Of a stretch of 38,253 nt of DNA, positions 29,834-37,932 are shown piece by piece; positions within the stretch are counted from its first letter, which is position 1, and each line of letters begins with the position of its first letter. Source of the DNA: a virus; IMG/VR virus record IMGVR_UViG_3300023184_002195, positions 1-38,253 of that record, one strand, 5' to 3'. A program made the position numbers and the translations under genes. The notes under the pieces were generated by a model, which was not told where the DNA came from, ran no database searches, and worked only from the letters and a program-made list of their open reading frames with translations.

Positions 29834-31351
29834 TCAATCTCCAAGTAACTTGCGTTTCAATTTAATCTGCGACATTTCTTCAATGTTTTGGCGTGAATCT
29901 AAACCAAACTTTGTCTCTACCAAATCTAAGAATGGTTTGTGTGAGAAGTATTTGTGCCATGCCTCATCACGGAACTTTAAAACTTCAGGACCAGTAAGAG
30001 TTTTGGTACGCAGTGGTCTGCAATCGTATGATAAAAAAGCATACTCTTCAAATGTTTGGGGCAGTTCCCAATCGTTTGCCATAGCATCACGATGTAAAGC
30101 AGAACCTGGCAATGCCATTGCAGCATAGAAGTTTGCATGTTCACAATTCAACTCAAGTGCAAGGTCTAAAGTCTCTTGCATAGTTTCATATGTATCTTCA
30201 GGGAATCCAAACATGTAGTTACCAAGAATATTGATGCCAGCATCTTTGATATCTTTTACAATTTCATAGATGTCCACATCTTGAAACTTACCCTTCTCAA
30301 TCTCAAGGCGCACATTACGGTTACCCGCTTCAATACCAAGACACAACCAATTTACCCCTGCTTTTTTAAAGAGTTCAAGTTGATCTTTACGTACAGAATC
30401 TACACGTGCATATGCCCAAATGTTAAATTTGATACCTCGTTGAACCAGACCTTGTAGAATAGGCACATAATATTTTTTATTCAGGAAGAACATTTCATCA
30501 GTCAGGCGCAGTGTACGTACACCAGACTCCCAAAGATACTCCAACTCTTTGAGCATCAATTCAGGTGACCAGAAACGCATACCTCTTGAGTCTGATGCAA
30601 CAGCAGGATCAAATGATGTACGATTCACAATGTTAATCATGCAGAAACTGCAACCAAATGAACAACCTAATGATGTGTAGATGGCAGCAAATGGTGTGCG
30701 ACCTTCATCTTTAAAATAGTTGTGCCAATAATGAGCACGATACTTGTCTAATAGTTTACCGTTGGATGGTAGTAAGTCCCATGCATAACCTGGCATTACG
30801 CGATCCATATCAGCAGTCTGTACAAGTCTACCTGACGCACCCTTTGCAGGTAACCCATTCTTCTTGTATACCAAACTGGATACTTTATCCAACTCATCTT
30901 CAAGATTTGTTTGAAGTAATTCTAATAAACCATAGACACCTTCATTGATGAACACAAAATCAATAAAGGGAAAACTAATTGTTTCATATGGCATAGCAGA
31001 TGCATGTGAACCAATGAATACAATTTTGATATCGGGATGTGATGCTTTGAGTTGTTTAGCAAGAGCAGTAGCACCGATCATCATCGTGGTGCCAGAGTTT
31101 GGATTTTGTCCATAGAGAACAAAGACTGCTAATCTAGATTTGGTTGCAGCAATCTTATCTGATGCAGTCACATCATCACATGGTTCAGCATCAAAGTCCA
31201 AGATACATGGGTCGTAACCATCAACACGAAGTGCACTTGCTAATAACAGTGCCCACGTTGGAGGTTCAATTGCTGCATATTTGTTTGCTAAACCTTGATA
31301 TGCTTTGGCAGCACTGCTTGGTATAACAAAAGTTACTGTCTCACCACCCAT
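29834..31351 (-). CDS. radical SAM enzyme with B12-binding-type N-terminal domain
   Basis: 505 residues. The N-terminal Rossmann-like part (about 1-170) contains YQGLANKYAAIEPPTWALLLASALR and VFIGSHASAMP, as in cobalamin-binding domains of BchE-like enzymes. The [4Fe-4S] cysteines are C230, C234 and C237 in LGCSFGCSFC, followed by a TIM-barrel pattern (LRLTDEMFFLNKKY, CLGIEAGN, NILGNYMFGFPEDT). It would use SAM radical chemistry, often to methylate or rearrange an unactivated carbon. It starts the sugar cassette, with AAGGTGA upstream, and may depend on the phage's ErpA-like carrier. The substrate is unknown. Confidence 0.92.
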   Translation of the reverse strand: MGGETVTFVIPSSAAKAYQGLANKYAAIEPPTWALLLASALRVDGYDPCILDFDAEPCDDVTASDKIAATKSRLAVFVLYGQNPNSGTTMMIGATALAKQLKASHPDIKIVFIGSHASAMPYETISFPFIDFVFINEGVYGLLELLQTNLEDELDKVSSLVYKKNGLPAKGASGRLVQTADMDRVMPGYAWDLLPSNGKLLDKYRAHYWHNYFKDEGRTPFAAIYTSLGCSFGCSFCMINIVNRTSFDPAVASDSRGMRFWSPELMLKELEYLWESGVRTLRLTDEMFFLNKKYYVPILQGLVQRGIKFNIWAYARVDSVRKDQLELFKKAGVNWLCLGIEAGNRNVRLEIEKGKFQDVDIYEIVKDIKDAGINILGNYMFGFPEDTYETMQETLDLALELNCEHANFYAAMALPGSALHRDAMANDWELPQTFEEYAFLSYDCRPLRTKTLTGPEVLKFRDEAWHKYFSHKPFLDLVETKFGLDSRQNIEEMSQIKLKRKLLGD

Positions 31352-31365
31352 AATAAATCACCTTT

Positions 31366-31791
31366 TTAATGTAATGTTCTGTTCTTTATTTCTTCTATGT
31401 ATTGAGTTAGTTCTTCCATACTAAATGCTTCTGATTCTTCTTCCGCATCCGACTCTTCTTGCTGGTCTTTAAGAAGTTGTTCAATCATTCCTTCCGATTT
31501 TTCCATCTCAATTAAAGTTTTAGTAACTAAATTATCATAGTATTCAATCATTGAATCTTTAGGTTCAATAATAGTAACGATGTCTGTGTTGTATATCAGG
31601 GCACTATTATCTTTAATCAATTCAACGGGTAGCCAAGGCATCATCATCAACACAGTCTGACCTGTGGGCATACGACGATAGATTAATCTCATTGGATCAG
31701 CAAGAAGAACTGTCTCTTCTTCATCTTCACCTATCATAGATGCCATGACATCTTCACCAGTTTGCATTCTTATAATTTTTACATTATGCAT
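31366..31791 (-). CDS. Sm-like small protein, 141 aa, paralogous to 8430-8735
   Basis: The N-terminal 80 residues (KIIRMQTGEDVMASMI, LLADPMRLIY, VLMMMPWLPVEL, DIVTIIEP) form a run of short strands that resemble an Sm-type barrel and align with the 101-aa protein before gp43. The C-terminal 60 residues are an acidic helix (QQEESDAEEESEAFSMEEL) missing from the paralogue. RBS AGAGG precedes ATG 31791, and it overlaps UvsW by 8 bases. Similar proteins are found in marine T4-like phages; the function is unknown. Confidence 0.7.
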   Translation of the reverse strand: MHNVKIIRMQTGEDVMASMIGEDEEETVLLADPMRLIYRRMPTGQTVLMMMPWLPVELIKDNSALIYNTDIVTIIEPKDSMIEYYDNLVTKTLIEMEKSEGMIEQLLKDQQEESDAEEESEAFSMEELTQYIEEIKNRTLH

Positions 31792-33253
31792 CTTTGACCT
31801 CTATGTTGTAGAATTTATATTTGAACTTTTCTTCATCATATATTTTAACTCTTTCAATGAAGTGTTTCAATGTAAAATTCACATGCTTACCTACACGAAA
31901 ATCATCTGCAATATCAAACAGTACAGCTTCCTTTTTATTGTCACCTATTCTAAGTCCACGACCAATTGATTGTAAGTTACGTACTCTGGATTTGCTTGGA
32001 GAAGCAAAGATAACGTTGTGTAAGTTTCTAATATTGACACCAGTACTAAAAGTACCATAAGACGCAACAATAATTGCATTGTTTTCTTTCTCCGTAATCT
32101 CTCTAACTGACTCACGAATCTCTACATCAGTACCACCATAGACAAAAAATACATGGCGGTTTTTTGCCTTCTCAGCGATCATAGAATGTAATTGTTTACC
32201 ATGTTTCTCAACCAACTGAAACAGTACTAAAGAATTACCCTCTAAGGATAGAACTAGATTACGAATGAACTCATTTCTTTGCTTGCTTCTTACTATATAT
32301 CCTATCTCATTTAGATAGTCCCACGACTTAGATTCTTTACAAATAGCCTCAGAGTATTTTAGAACCAGGCATTTGATTCTGAAATCTGCCAACTGTTTAT
32401 TCTCAATTAGTTCAGATGTAGTTGTGGATTTAAATACCGGACCAAACAATCCTTCCAGAACTAACTTGTGGGTCTGTGTACCATCCAATGTTCCTGTACA
32501 ACCAATACGATATGATGCATTGGTCAACCCTGTCATAATCGTAGTCAAAGACTTGGCTTTGAATAGATGAGCCTCATCCCCAAATACAAAATCAAACTGT
32601 TCAAAATATTCTGTGGGATTCTTATAGATAGATTGCCAAGTTGTTATGGTCAGAAACTTGTCAGAATCTTTATCTTTACCGGAGTATTGACGATGACAGA
32701 ACTTATCAGAATCGTAACCGTAGTCTTTAAAGTCTTTGAACATCTGCTCAACCAAAGATGTTGTCGGAACAATAAGCAATCCTTTTTTGTGTTCTTGTTG
32801 TTGCAGATACCGAAGTATGATATATTGAATCAATGATTTGCCTGATGCCGTTGGTGATACCAACATCATTCTTTTCTCACGAACTGCACGGACAAATGCT
32901 TTTAATTGATAGTCTCTGACCTCATGTGGGAGAGATAATGAATCAACAAACTGTTGTGCTTCAACCAAAGAAAAATTTTCGGTGCAACTAATCTTTGAAT
33001 CTATTTCTATTTTATAGTTTCGTTCCTCACAGAACTGTTGTATGTAAGGAACGACACCATGATAAATGGTAAAATATTTTAGATTAAATAATCTTATTTT
33101 CCCGTCCCATACTTTGGATTTATATTGCGGCATAAATTGATAACCAGGAACATAAAATTCAAAGTATGAAGATAGTTCTTGTGCTATACTTCTTTCACAA
33201 ACACAATGTATAAAAGCTTCATTTTTTTTATGTAATATTATATCTGGTTGCAT
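31784..33253 (-). CDS. uvsW: recombination helicase UvsW
   Basis: 489 residues (T4: 503). Walker A SPTASGKS is at 133-140, the DEAH box at 226-229 (FGDEAHLFKA), and motif VI IGRGLRIGDNKKEAVLFDI near the C-terminus. UvsW is a superfamily 2 helicase that remodels recombination intermediates and unwinds R-loops, shutting off origin replication late. Its start overlaps the endonuclease-like gene by 26 bases. Directly upstream is ATTTAAATA, a late-promoter-like sequence, in line with T4 uvsW being a late gene. No Shine-Dalgarno is seen. Confidence 0.95.
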   Translation of the reverse strand: MQPDIILHKKNEAFIHCVCERSIAQELSSYFEFYVPGYQFMPQYKSKVWDGKIRLFNLKYFTIYHGVVPYIQQFCEERNYKIEIDSKISCTENFSLVEAQQFVDSLSLPHEVRDYQLKAFVRAVREKRMMLVSPTASGKSLIQYIILRYLQQQEHKKGLLIVPTTSLVEQMFKDFKDYGYDSDKFCHRQYSGKDKDSDKFLTITTWQSIYKNPTEYFEQFDFVFGDEAHLFKAKSLTTIMTGLTNASYRIGCTGTLDGTQTHKLVLEGLFGPVFKSTTTSELIENKQLADFRIKCLVLKYSEAICKESKSWDYLNEIGYIVRSKQRNEFIRNLVLSLEGNSLVLFQLVEKHGKQLHSMIAEKAKNRHVFFVYGGTDVEIRESVREITEKENNAIIVASYGTFSTGVNIRNLHNVIFASPSKSRVRNLQSIGRGLRIGDNKKEAVLFDIADDFRVGKHVNFTLKHFIERVKIYDEEKFKYKFYNIEVKDA

Positions 33254-33644
33254 GTTTACAATTATTTAAATGCCATCGGTTTAAATTACCAATATTTGTT
33301 TTCTTCTTACAATGAGGGCATTCATAAATTAACTTATTAGTTTTTGCCATAGATTCTTTTCGCCATTCACTGTCGTAACCTTTTTTAACATAATTATTAA
33401 TTAGCCATCTATCTTTGTAATCGGGATTATTTTTTCTCCAATTTTCCCAATATTCTTTTTTTATTTTTGATTGATTTGGATTAGAAACGCCCTTATTCCA
33501 AGCTTCTTGTAGACCTTTTTTTCCTTTATTGGGTGGTGGAATAAATTTACTATATTCTAAAGTAGATACATTTAATGGATTGTTCTTACACCACGCAGTG
33601 ATACTAATGACGAATTCGTTATTTGCGTCTGAATAAATAGACAT
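33228..33644 (-). CDS. homing-endonuclease-like DNA-binding protein (NUMOD-type), no nuclease motif seen
   Basis: 138 residues from ATG 33644 (AAGGA upstream); a longer frame to 33701 would run through a hairpin. AWCKNNPLNVSTLEYSKF resembles a NUMOD1 helix, and PPPNKGKKGLQEAWNKG looks like NUMOD3. The C-terminal YECPHCKKKTNIGNLNRWHLNNCK in pieces forms a Cys2-His-Cys zinc finger common in phage homing endonucleases. I see neither an HNH nor a GIY-YIG catalytic core, so it is probably a reduced or partner-dependent remnant. It sits between uvsY and uvsW, which are adjacent in T4, and has its own late promoter. Confidence 0.75.
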   Translation of the reverse strand: MSIYSDANNEFVISITAWCKNNPLNVSTLEYSKFIPPPNKGKKGLQEAWNKGVSNPNQSKIKKEYWENWRKNNPDYKDRWLINNYVKKGYDSEWRKESMAKTNKLIYECPHCKKKTNIGNLNRWHLNNCKHATRYNIT

Positions 33645-33669
33645 GCTGACATTCCTTTGCAATGTTAGA

Positions 33670-33699
33670 GTATGTGAGGGCTGCAACCCTGCGACATAC
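33670..33699 (-). other. hairpin in the leader of the endonuclease-like gene
   Basis: Arms GTATGT / ACATAC (6 bp) enclose AGGG / CCCT (4 bp) with a small internal loop. It lies between the TATAAATA late promoter and the AAGGA ribosome-binding site, so it could block read-through translation or terminate the uvsY transcript. Confidence 0.5.
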
Positions 33700-33702
33700 A
33701 CC

Positions 33703-33710
33703 TATTTATA
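33703..33710 (-). promoter_or_regulatory. T4-type late promoter motif TATAAATA
   Basis: An exact TATAAATA on the minus strand, 5 bases after the uvsY stop codon. The predicted start, near 33697, gives a leader of about 53 bases to the endonuclease-like gene and then uvsW. Confidence 0.6.
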
Positions 33711-33714
33711 ATAA

Positions 33715-34149
33715 TCATGCACCCTGTATGAATCTTTCCCAATCAATAAATGATTTTAATTCCCATGCACGATTATTTAACTCCTTCAAAATAGCATTAC
33801 AGACATCAACAATCTCTTCATGAAGTAATTTACTTGCCAAATACTTGTTGATATCTTCATCTGATTCAAGGTAATATGAGATGTCAGCTTTTAATGTGAA
33901 AGGAAAAGGTTCCCACCCATGTCTCTTTAAATCATCATCGTCAAGTTTACCAGTATAGTATTCCCACTTTAACTTCTTCATTCTGTTGTATTTAAATTCA
34001 GCATCCTTGGCTTGAAGCCTGTGATGTGATAATATATTTAAATACTTACTGTGAAGTTTAGGGATTTCAATCAAGGCTTTGCCGGGTTCAGTTCTATCAA
34101 TGATAGAATCGTTTGCCCACGCCTGTAATAATTCGTCAAGCTTACTCAT
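33715..34149 (-). CDS. uvsY: recombination mediator UvsY
   Basis: 144 residues (T4: 137). The N-terminus MSKLDELLQAWANDSIID and the central region KYLNILSHHRLQAKDAEFKYNRMKKLKWEYYTGKLDDDDL follow the T4 UvsY pattern, including 'YYxG', and the C-terminus VDVCNAILKELNNRAWELKSFIDWERFIQGA matches its last helices. UvsY loads UvsX onto SSB-coated single-stranded DNA. It is followed by uvsW, as in T4. It has its own sigma70-type promoter and a perfect AGGAGG ribosome-binding site. Confidence 0.88.
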   Translation of the reverse strand: MSKLDELLQAWANDSIIDRTEPGKALIEIPKLHSKYLNILSHHRLQAKDAEFKYNRMKKLKWEYYTGKLDDDDLKRHGWEPFPFTLKADISYYLESDEDINKYLASKLLHEEIVDVCNAILKELNNRAWELKSFIDWERFIQGA

Positions 34150-34167
34150 TTCGAACCTCCTACACGG

Positions 34168-34196
34168 AGTTTATCACATAGTTTTTATTTTGTCAA
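34168..34196 (-). promoter_or_regulatory. sigma70-type promoter TTGACA-17-TAAACT for uvsY
   Basis: TTGACA (34196-34191) overlaps the stop codon of the tail-tube-like gene, and TAAACT (34173-34168) lies 17 bases on. The -10 matches four of six bases. The leader ends with AGGAGG before the uvsY ATG. Confidence 0.6.
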
Positions 34197-34741
34197 GTAC
34201 TTTTTATTAATTTTTCTACATTAAAATAGGTAAACCTAAATGTAGCGTCTGCGGTGATGACTGTATCTGGACTGTCTGTTGCACTAATTGTGAAACCAGA
34301 CAAAGATATTGGGAAAAGATCAATGAAATTAATCTTAAAGTAGGGAACGTTTGATGCAGATAATAGTGTTACTGAACCATCAGAATACTGTGGCAGTGAA
34401 GACTTAGCTGCGACAGTAAACTTATTTAAGTTACCTAAGTTTTTATACTCTTCATATTCTGTTGGGAATGTCAAGGCACGTAACCAATCATGAACCTCCA
34501 ACCAAGCTTTCAATTCCATGTCTACCAAGAATGTAATGTTCAAGGTATCATAGATTGCTTTTTCACCTGGGGCATACAACTCTACAAAAGGATTGTTTAC
34601 CGGAATCTCAGATGTAGAGAGACCAGGTAACGTAATCATCTGGCAGAAGTATTGTATGTTTGGAATCCTAGAGAAGTTCAACTGAAACTTGTTCGGTTGA
34701 TACATGTTAGGATTGGATGGATTTCTATTGAGTGCTGTCAT
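34193..34741 (-). CDS. tail-tube-family structural protein
   Basis: 182 residues from ATG 34741; the upstream GTG at 34771 lies within a terminator stem and would translate the promoter, so I reject it. The sequence has YQPNKFQLNFSRIPNIQYFCQMITLPG at the N-terminus, the pattern 'FxVxFxRIPxxxYxCxxxxLPG' seen in T4 gp19/gp54-like tail-tube proteins, then LNITFLVDMELKAWLEVHDWLRAL and a beta-rich end. It is therefore a tube or tube-initiator-type virion protein. It follows gp23 with its own late promoter, whose predicted start coincides with the ATG. Which T4 protein it replaces is unclear. Confidence 0.75.
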   Translation of the reverse strand: MTALNRNPSNPNMYQPNKFQLNFSRIPNIQYFCQMITLPGLSTSEIPVNNPFVELYAPGEKAIYDTLNITFLVDMELKAWLEVHDWLRALTFPTEYEEYKNLGNLNKFTVAAKSSLPQYSDGSVTLLSASNVPYFKINFIDLFPISLSGFTISATDSPDTVITADATFRFTYFNVEKLIKST

Positions 34742-34746
34742 ATGTG

Positions 34747-34754
34747 TATTTATA
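34747..34754 (-). promoter_or_regulatory. T4-type late promoter motif TATAAATA (leaderless arrangement)
   Basis: TATAAATA is followed by CACAT and then the ATG of the tail-tube gene. If transcription starts six bases after the motif, the mRNA begins at the A of ATG 34741. No Shine-Dalgarno is present. Confidence 0.65.
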
Positions 34755-34757
34755 AGC

Positions 34758-34785
34758 AAAAAAAGAGACACCCGAAGGTGTCTCT
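34758..34785 (-). terminator. rho-independent terminator after the capsid gene
   Basis: The 9-bp stem AGAGACACC / GGTGTCTCT has a TTCG loop and is followed by seven T on the minus strand. It lies 30 bases after the gp23 stop and ends the capsid transcript. Confidence 0.93.
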
Positions 34786-34814
34786 CTAAAGTCCACTCTT
34801 AACGGTGGTTTAAT

Positions 34815-36158
34815 TTACATCAAGTTGGCAATACGGAATGCACGGTAGTAGTTATTCAACTGTGTATTCAGTGCGCCAAGACCTTGACCTGTACCTTCAG
34901 CAAAAGGATTAGCAACCAGACCGTAACGAGTCTTGAAGCCGATCTTAGGCTGGAATGTACCAGTGTCAACAGCACGAACCATTTGCAGAGGAACGTATGG
35001 GCAGTAGAAAATACCTGCGTCATAAGCATTCGTACCTTTGTAACCAACAACAGCAAACTCGGAAGTTGAGCCAGTTGGGAAGTATGGATCGATGTAGACT
35101 TTGATACGACCAAAGATAGTACCAGCAAATGTGTTGCCAGTATCATCAACAGTCAACGATACTTGACCTTGCAGAGCCGATTGATAATCGAGAATGCCAG
35201 CCATTGCCAGTGCAGATGCAACATCCGATGAACACATCATGATGTTACCTTTGCCACGACGAGTCAGCTTGGCGATTTGATTAGCTTCACGCTCAATTTG
35301 GAACGCCAAACCTTTGATCTTTTCAACCATCCAACGACCATTTGAGTCGGTGTCAAGGTTAAACACACCAGCAGTAGTTGTACCAGCTTGTGCGCCAGGC
35401 TTTGCTACTTTGTAGATTGTACGGATAACTTCACGGTTGATCTCAGCCAGAATTTCAGCAGACAAAATGTTTGCCAATTCAGTCTCAGCGTCCAGACCGT
35501 GAACTGCTTTCAAGTCTTGTGCAAGTTCCATCGAGTATTCAGCTTTCAAAGCACGTGTACGTGCAGTGACAGTTACTTTCTCGATTGAGAATGCCATTTC
35601 TTGGAATGTGTTACCAGCAGCACCGTCACCCAAGGCTTCAGCGGAACCAGTTGTCATTGCGCCAGTAGGAGCAGCGTTACCTGTGAACAGATAGTCGGTG
35701 GTGTTACCAGCAACAGTCATGCTCGAAGCAACGATAGCACCGTTAGCACCAGAGAATGCAGTGTTAGCTTCGTTGTAGAAAGCTTCAGTACCACCTTGCG
35801 ATGCATACTTAGTACGCATTGCGAAGATCAGACCAGTAGGACCTGTCATTGGCTGAACGCCGCAAACGTCATACGCAATCAGATTAGGCAATGAACGACG
35901 AACCAAACTGATAAGGATTGGATCGAAACCAGCAACAGGGCCAGCAGCAGCAGCACCGCCACCGAAACCACCTGTACCAGCAAAGTTAGTTGGGGAACCT
36001 GCTTCGTGCAGAATACCAGCTTCTTTCATCATCTCTTGAGCTTGGTTCTCAAGAATGACAGCGGTAACAGCTTTACGATAGGGGTCTTTAATAGGAGCCA
36101 AGTCTGGATGATCCAGAACCGATGCCCACTTTTGTTGTGTATGTTCAGACAAATACAT
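34815..36158 (-). CDS. 23: major capsid protein gp23
   Basis: 447 residues. The N-terminal propeptide (KWASVLDHPDLAPIKDPYRKAVTAVILENQ) is followed by LHE at 50-52 before AGSPTNFAG, a likely cut site for the gp21-type protease (after L/I-x-E). The following FDPILISLVRRSLPNLIAYDVCGVQPMTGPTGLIFAMRTKY is the hallmark gp23 segment used for environmental surveys. RBS GGAG precedes ATG 36158. A late-promoter-like TTTAAATA lies 16 bases upstream, and a strong terminator follows. Confidence 0.98.
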   Translation of the reverse strand: MYLSEHTQQKWASVLDHPDLAPIKDPYRKAVTAVILENQAQEMMKEAGILHEAGSPTNFAGTGGFGGGAAAAGPVAGFDPILISLVRRSLPNLIAYDVCGVQPMTGPTGLIFAMRTKYASQGGTEAFYNEANTAFSGANGAIVASSMTVAGNTTDYLFTGNAAPTGAMTTGSAEALGDGAAGNTFQEMAFSIEKVTVTARTRALKAEYSMELAQDLKAVHGLDAETELANILSAEILAEINREVIRTIYKVAKPGAQAGTTTAGVFNLDTDSNGRWMVEKIKGLAFQIEREANQIAKLTRRGKGNIMMCSSDVASALAMAGILDYQSALQGQVSLTVDDTGNTFAGTIFGRIKVYIDPYFPTGSTSEFAVVGYKGTNAYDAGIFYCPYVPLQMVRAVDTGTFQPKIGFKTRYGLVANPFAEGTGQGLGALNTQLNNYYRAFRIANLM

Positions 36159-36173
36159 TTGTATCTCCTTGAT

Positions 36174-36181
36174 TATTTAAA
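36174..36181 (-). promoter_or_regulatory. late-promoter-like TTTAAATA upstream of gp23
   Basis: It differs from TATAAATA in one base. The expected start is about 10 bases before the ATG, at the GGAG. The same variant precedes uvsW (33263-33270). Confidence 0.4.
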
Positions 36182-37247
36182 TTTTTGTTTTCGAAATCGC
36201 TTGCGATACCATTGCGACATAAGGATCGGCAATCACTTTCTTGTCTTCGGTATCTTCAAATTGCTCTTGAAGATGTGATACACTTGCCTTCTGGATACCA
36301 GATGGGAAGTAATTCTCACGCAATGTTTCGAGTTTCTCTACAAACTCTTCCTCTGTGGAAAAGTCAACACTCTCTGCGAGTGATTTGATTTTCTCTACTT
36401 GTGTTGCGGTCAAACCGTCACATACTTCTACTGTCAATTGTTCTTTAATAGCTTCTGTCAAAGCCTTTTTATATTCAATGTTAGTTTCGATTTCTTCGTT
36501 CAACTTAGTTTCGAGGTCTTCTACTTTAGCAGCCAACTCTTCTACTAGGTCAACTTTGTCTTCGGGAACATTGATATAGTTTTCTGCAAACAGATTACGT
36601 AGACCCGCAATGAAGTCTTCAGTGATTTCAGAACGCAGACCGCTTTCGATAGCGATTTGATTCTCTTCCATCCACTGCTCTACTACGTAGTTCAGGTAGT
36701 CATCTACCTTCTCTGTCAGATCGGTTTTGATTGTCTCAACTGCTTCTTCGAGCATGTCGGCATATTGAGATTCGATTTCTTCTTGAATTTGTGCAACACG
36801 GTCTAGGACACGTGCTTCGAAAATTGTTGATGCTTTAGCTTTGAAGTCTTCCGAAATGGTAGAGTCATCGCCGAACAAAGAATCAACATCTTCTTTCATT
36901 TTTTTCTTCATCATCTTATATGCTTCTTCAACCGATTCTTGATCTTCATCAATCAACTCTTCGTCTTGCTCTTCATCTTCGCGCATGGTTTTCTTACCAC
37001 CAGCAGGATGATTCTGAGTATCAGATGATGCGGCAGAAGGTTTAGTTGTAGGGGCAGTTGCAGACTTAGCACCTTTGGTTACATCGATTTTATTCGAATC
37101 ATCCATAGGTTTAGAATCTTGAGGTGTAGGACCGCCCATGTCTACAGTAGTAGCACCTGGAAGTTTTTGCATTGGCATAGCAGGAGCGGAACTCTTGCTA
37201 CCCGCAAGGATTTCTGCCGCTGCTTCCATGAGTTTGTTTGTTGCCAT
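36177..37247 (-). CDS. 22: prohead core scaffolding protein gp22
   Basis: 356 residues (T4 gp22: 269). The first 100 residues are Ala/Pro/Lys-rich and unstructured in appearance (KSSAPAMPMQKLPGATTVDM), followed by acidic stretches. The rest is a long helical, Glu/Val-rich region (VDDYLNYVVEQWMEENQIAIESGLRSEITEDFIAGLRNLF) that matches the gp22 core of T4-like phages. It forms the prohead scaffold and is degraded by gp21. The size increase comes mainly from the N-terminal extension. RBS AAGGAG precedes ATG 37247. Confidence 0.93.
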   Translation of the reverse strand: MATNKLMEAAAEILAGSKSSAPAMPMQKLPGATTVDMGGPTPQDSKPMDDSNKIDVTKGAKSATAPTTKPSAASSDTQNHPAGGKKTMREDEEQDEELIDEDQESVEEAYKMMKKKMKEDVDSLFGDDSTISEDFKAKASTIFEARVLDRVAQIQEEIESQYADMLEEAVETIKTDLTEKVDDYLNYVVEQWMEENQIAIESGLRSEITEDFIAGLRNLFAENYINVPEDKVDLVEELAAKVEDLETKLNEEIETNIEYKKALTEAIKEQLTVEVCDGLTATQVEKIKSLAESVDFSTEEEFVEKLETLRENYFPSGIQKASVSHLQEQFEDTEDKKVIADPYVAMVSQAISKTKI

Positions 37248-37269
37248 TGGATATCTCCTTATGATTTCT

Positions 37270-37277
37270 TATTTATA
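37270..37277 (-). promoter_or_regulatory. T4-type late promoter motif TATAAATA upstream of gp22
   Basis: An exact TATAAATA on the minus strand between gp21 and gp22. The predicted start leaves a leader of about 17 bases with AAGGAG before ATG 37247. Confidence 0.65.
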
Positions 37278-37281
37278 AATT

Positions 37282-37932
37282 TTAAAGTTTAGATAGGTAA
37301 TTTTCAAACAGTTTGAGCGCAACTTCCTCTATCTGACGGGGAGATGCAGCACGAATTTGTCTCTTAGCGTTGTCAATATCCACTTCAACAAAACGACCTT
37401 CGACGAACAACCATTCTTTGTTTTCCATAATACCCTGAACAAAGGCACCTGGAGCCGATGGGTCAGCCACAATGTCTGCTGCTGTAGCTAAACGTAGATC
37501 ATCCTGCACCAAGTTATAACCTTCTTTGGTCATGACAACAGAACCCATAGCGCGAGAAGATACACCAAGATTAACCCCTGAATCGATAAAGTTTTTAACA
37601 ATTTGACCATACGGTGTCTCCAGTACAAGTGCTTTACCACGAAAGGTATTACCATCTTCTACAAGACTTACAATCTTATGTGACACACGTTCCAGATTCA
37701 ATGACGGTGTATCGGGATGTCCAAGTTCACCAAGGGCACGATTAGTATCGATGTAATCTTTGGTGTAACGTGCCACTTCTTGGCGCAGAGTATCCATCTT
37801 ATACATGCGGTTATTACGGTTGACTTCATCACCAACTAGAAACCGACCTTCAATGTACATGTTCTTTTTACCACTCTCGGTGGTTTCGGTAAGATACTTA
37901 ACCTCTTCTATATGTTCTTTAATTAACTTCAT
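37282..37932 (-). CDS. 21: prohead core protease gp21
   Basis: 216 residues (T4: 212). H72 in ALGELGHPD and the Ser in GVSSRAMG at about 123-130 are the His and Ser of the catalytic triad of this serine protease family. NMYIEGRFLVGDEVNRNNRMY is the characteristic N-terminal segment. The enzyme matures the head by cutting gp22 and gp23 after L/I-x-E. It overlaps the upstream gene as ATGA and is followed by gp22 and gp23 in T4 order. Confidence 0.96.
   Translation of the reverse strand: MKLIKEHIEEVKYLTETTESGKKNMYIEGRFLVGDEVNRNNRMYKMDTLRQEVARYTKDYIDTNRALGELGHPDTPSLNLERVSHKIVSLVEDGNTFRGKALVLETPYGQIVKNFIDSGVNLGVSSRAMGSVVMTKEGYNLVQDDLRLATAADIVADPSAPGAFVQGIMENKEWLFVEGRFVEVDIDNAKRQIRAASPRQIEEVALKLFENYLSKL

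Noticed and set aside
31812-31819. TATAAATT as a late promoter for the Sm-like gene
   Set aside because: One mismatch and inside uvsW coding; AT-rich DNA produces such matches by chance.
34742-34771. GTG start at 34771 for the tail-tube gene
   Set aside because: It lies in the stem of a strong terminator and would translate the late promoter; ATG 34741 fits better.
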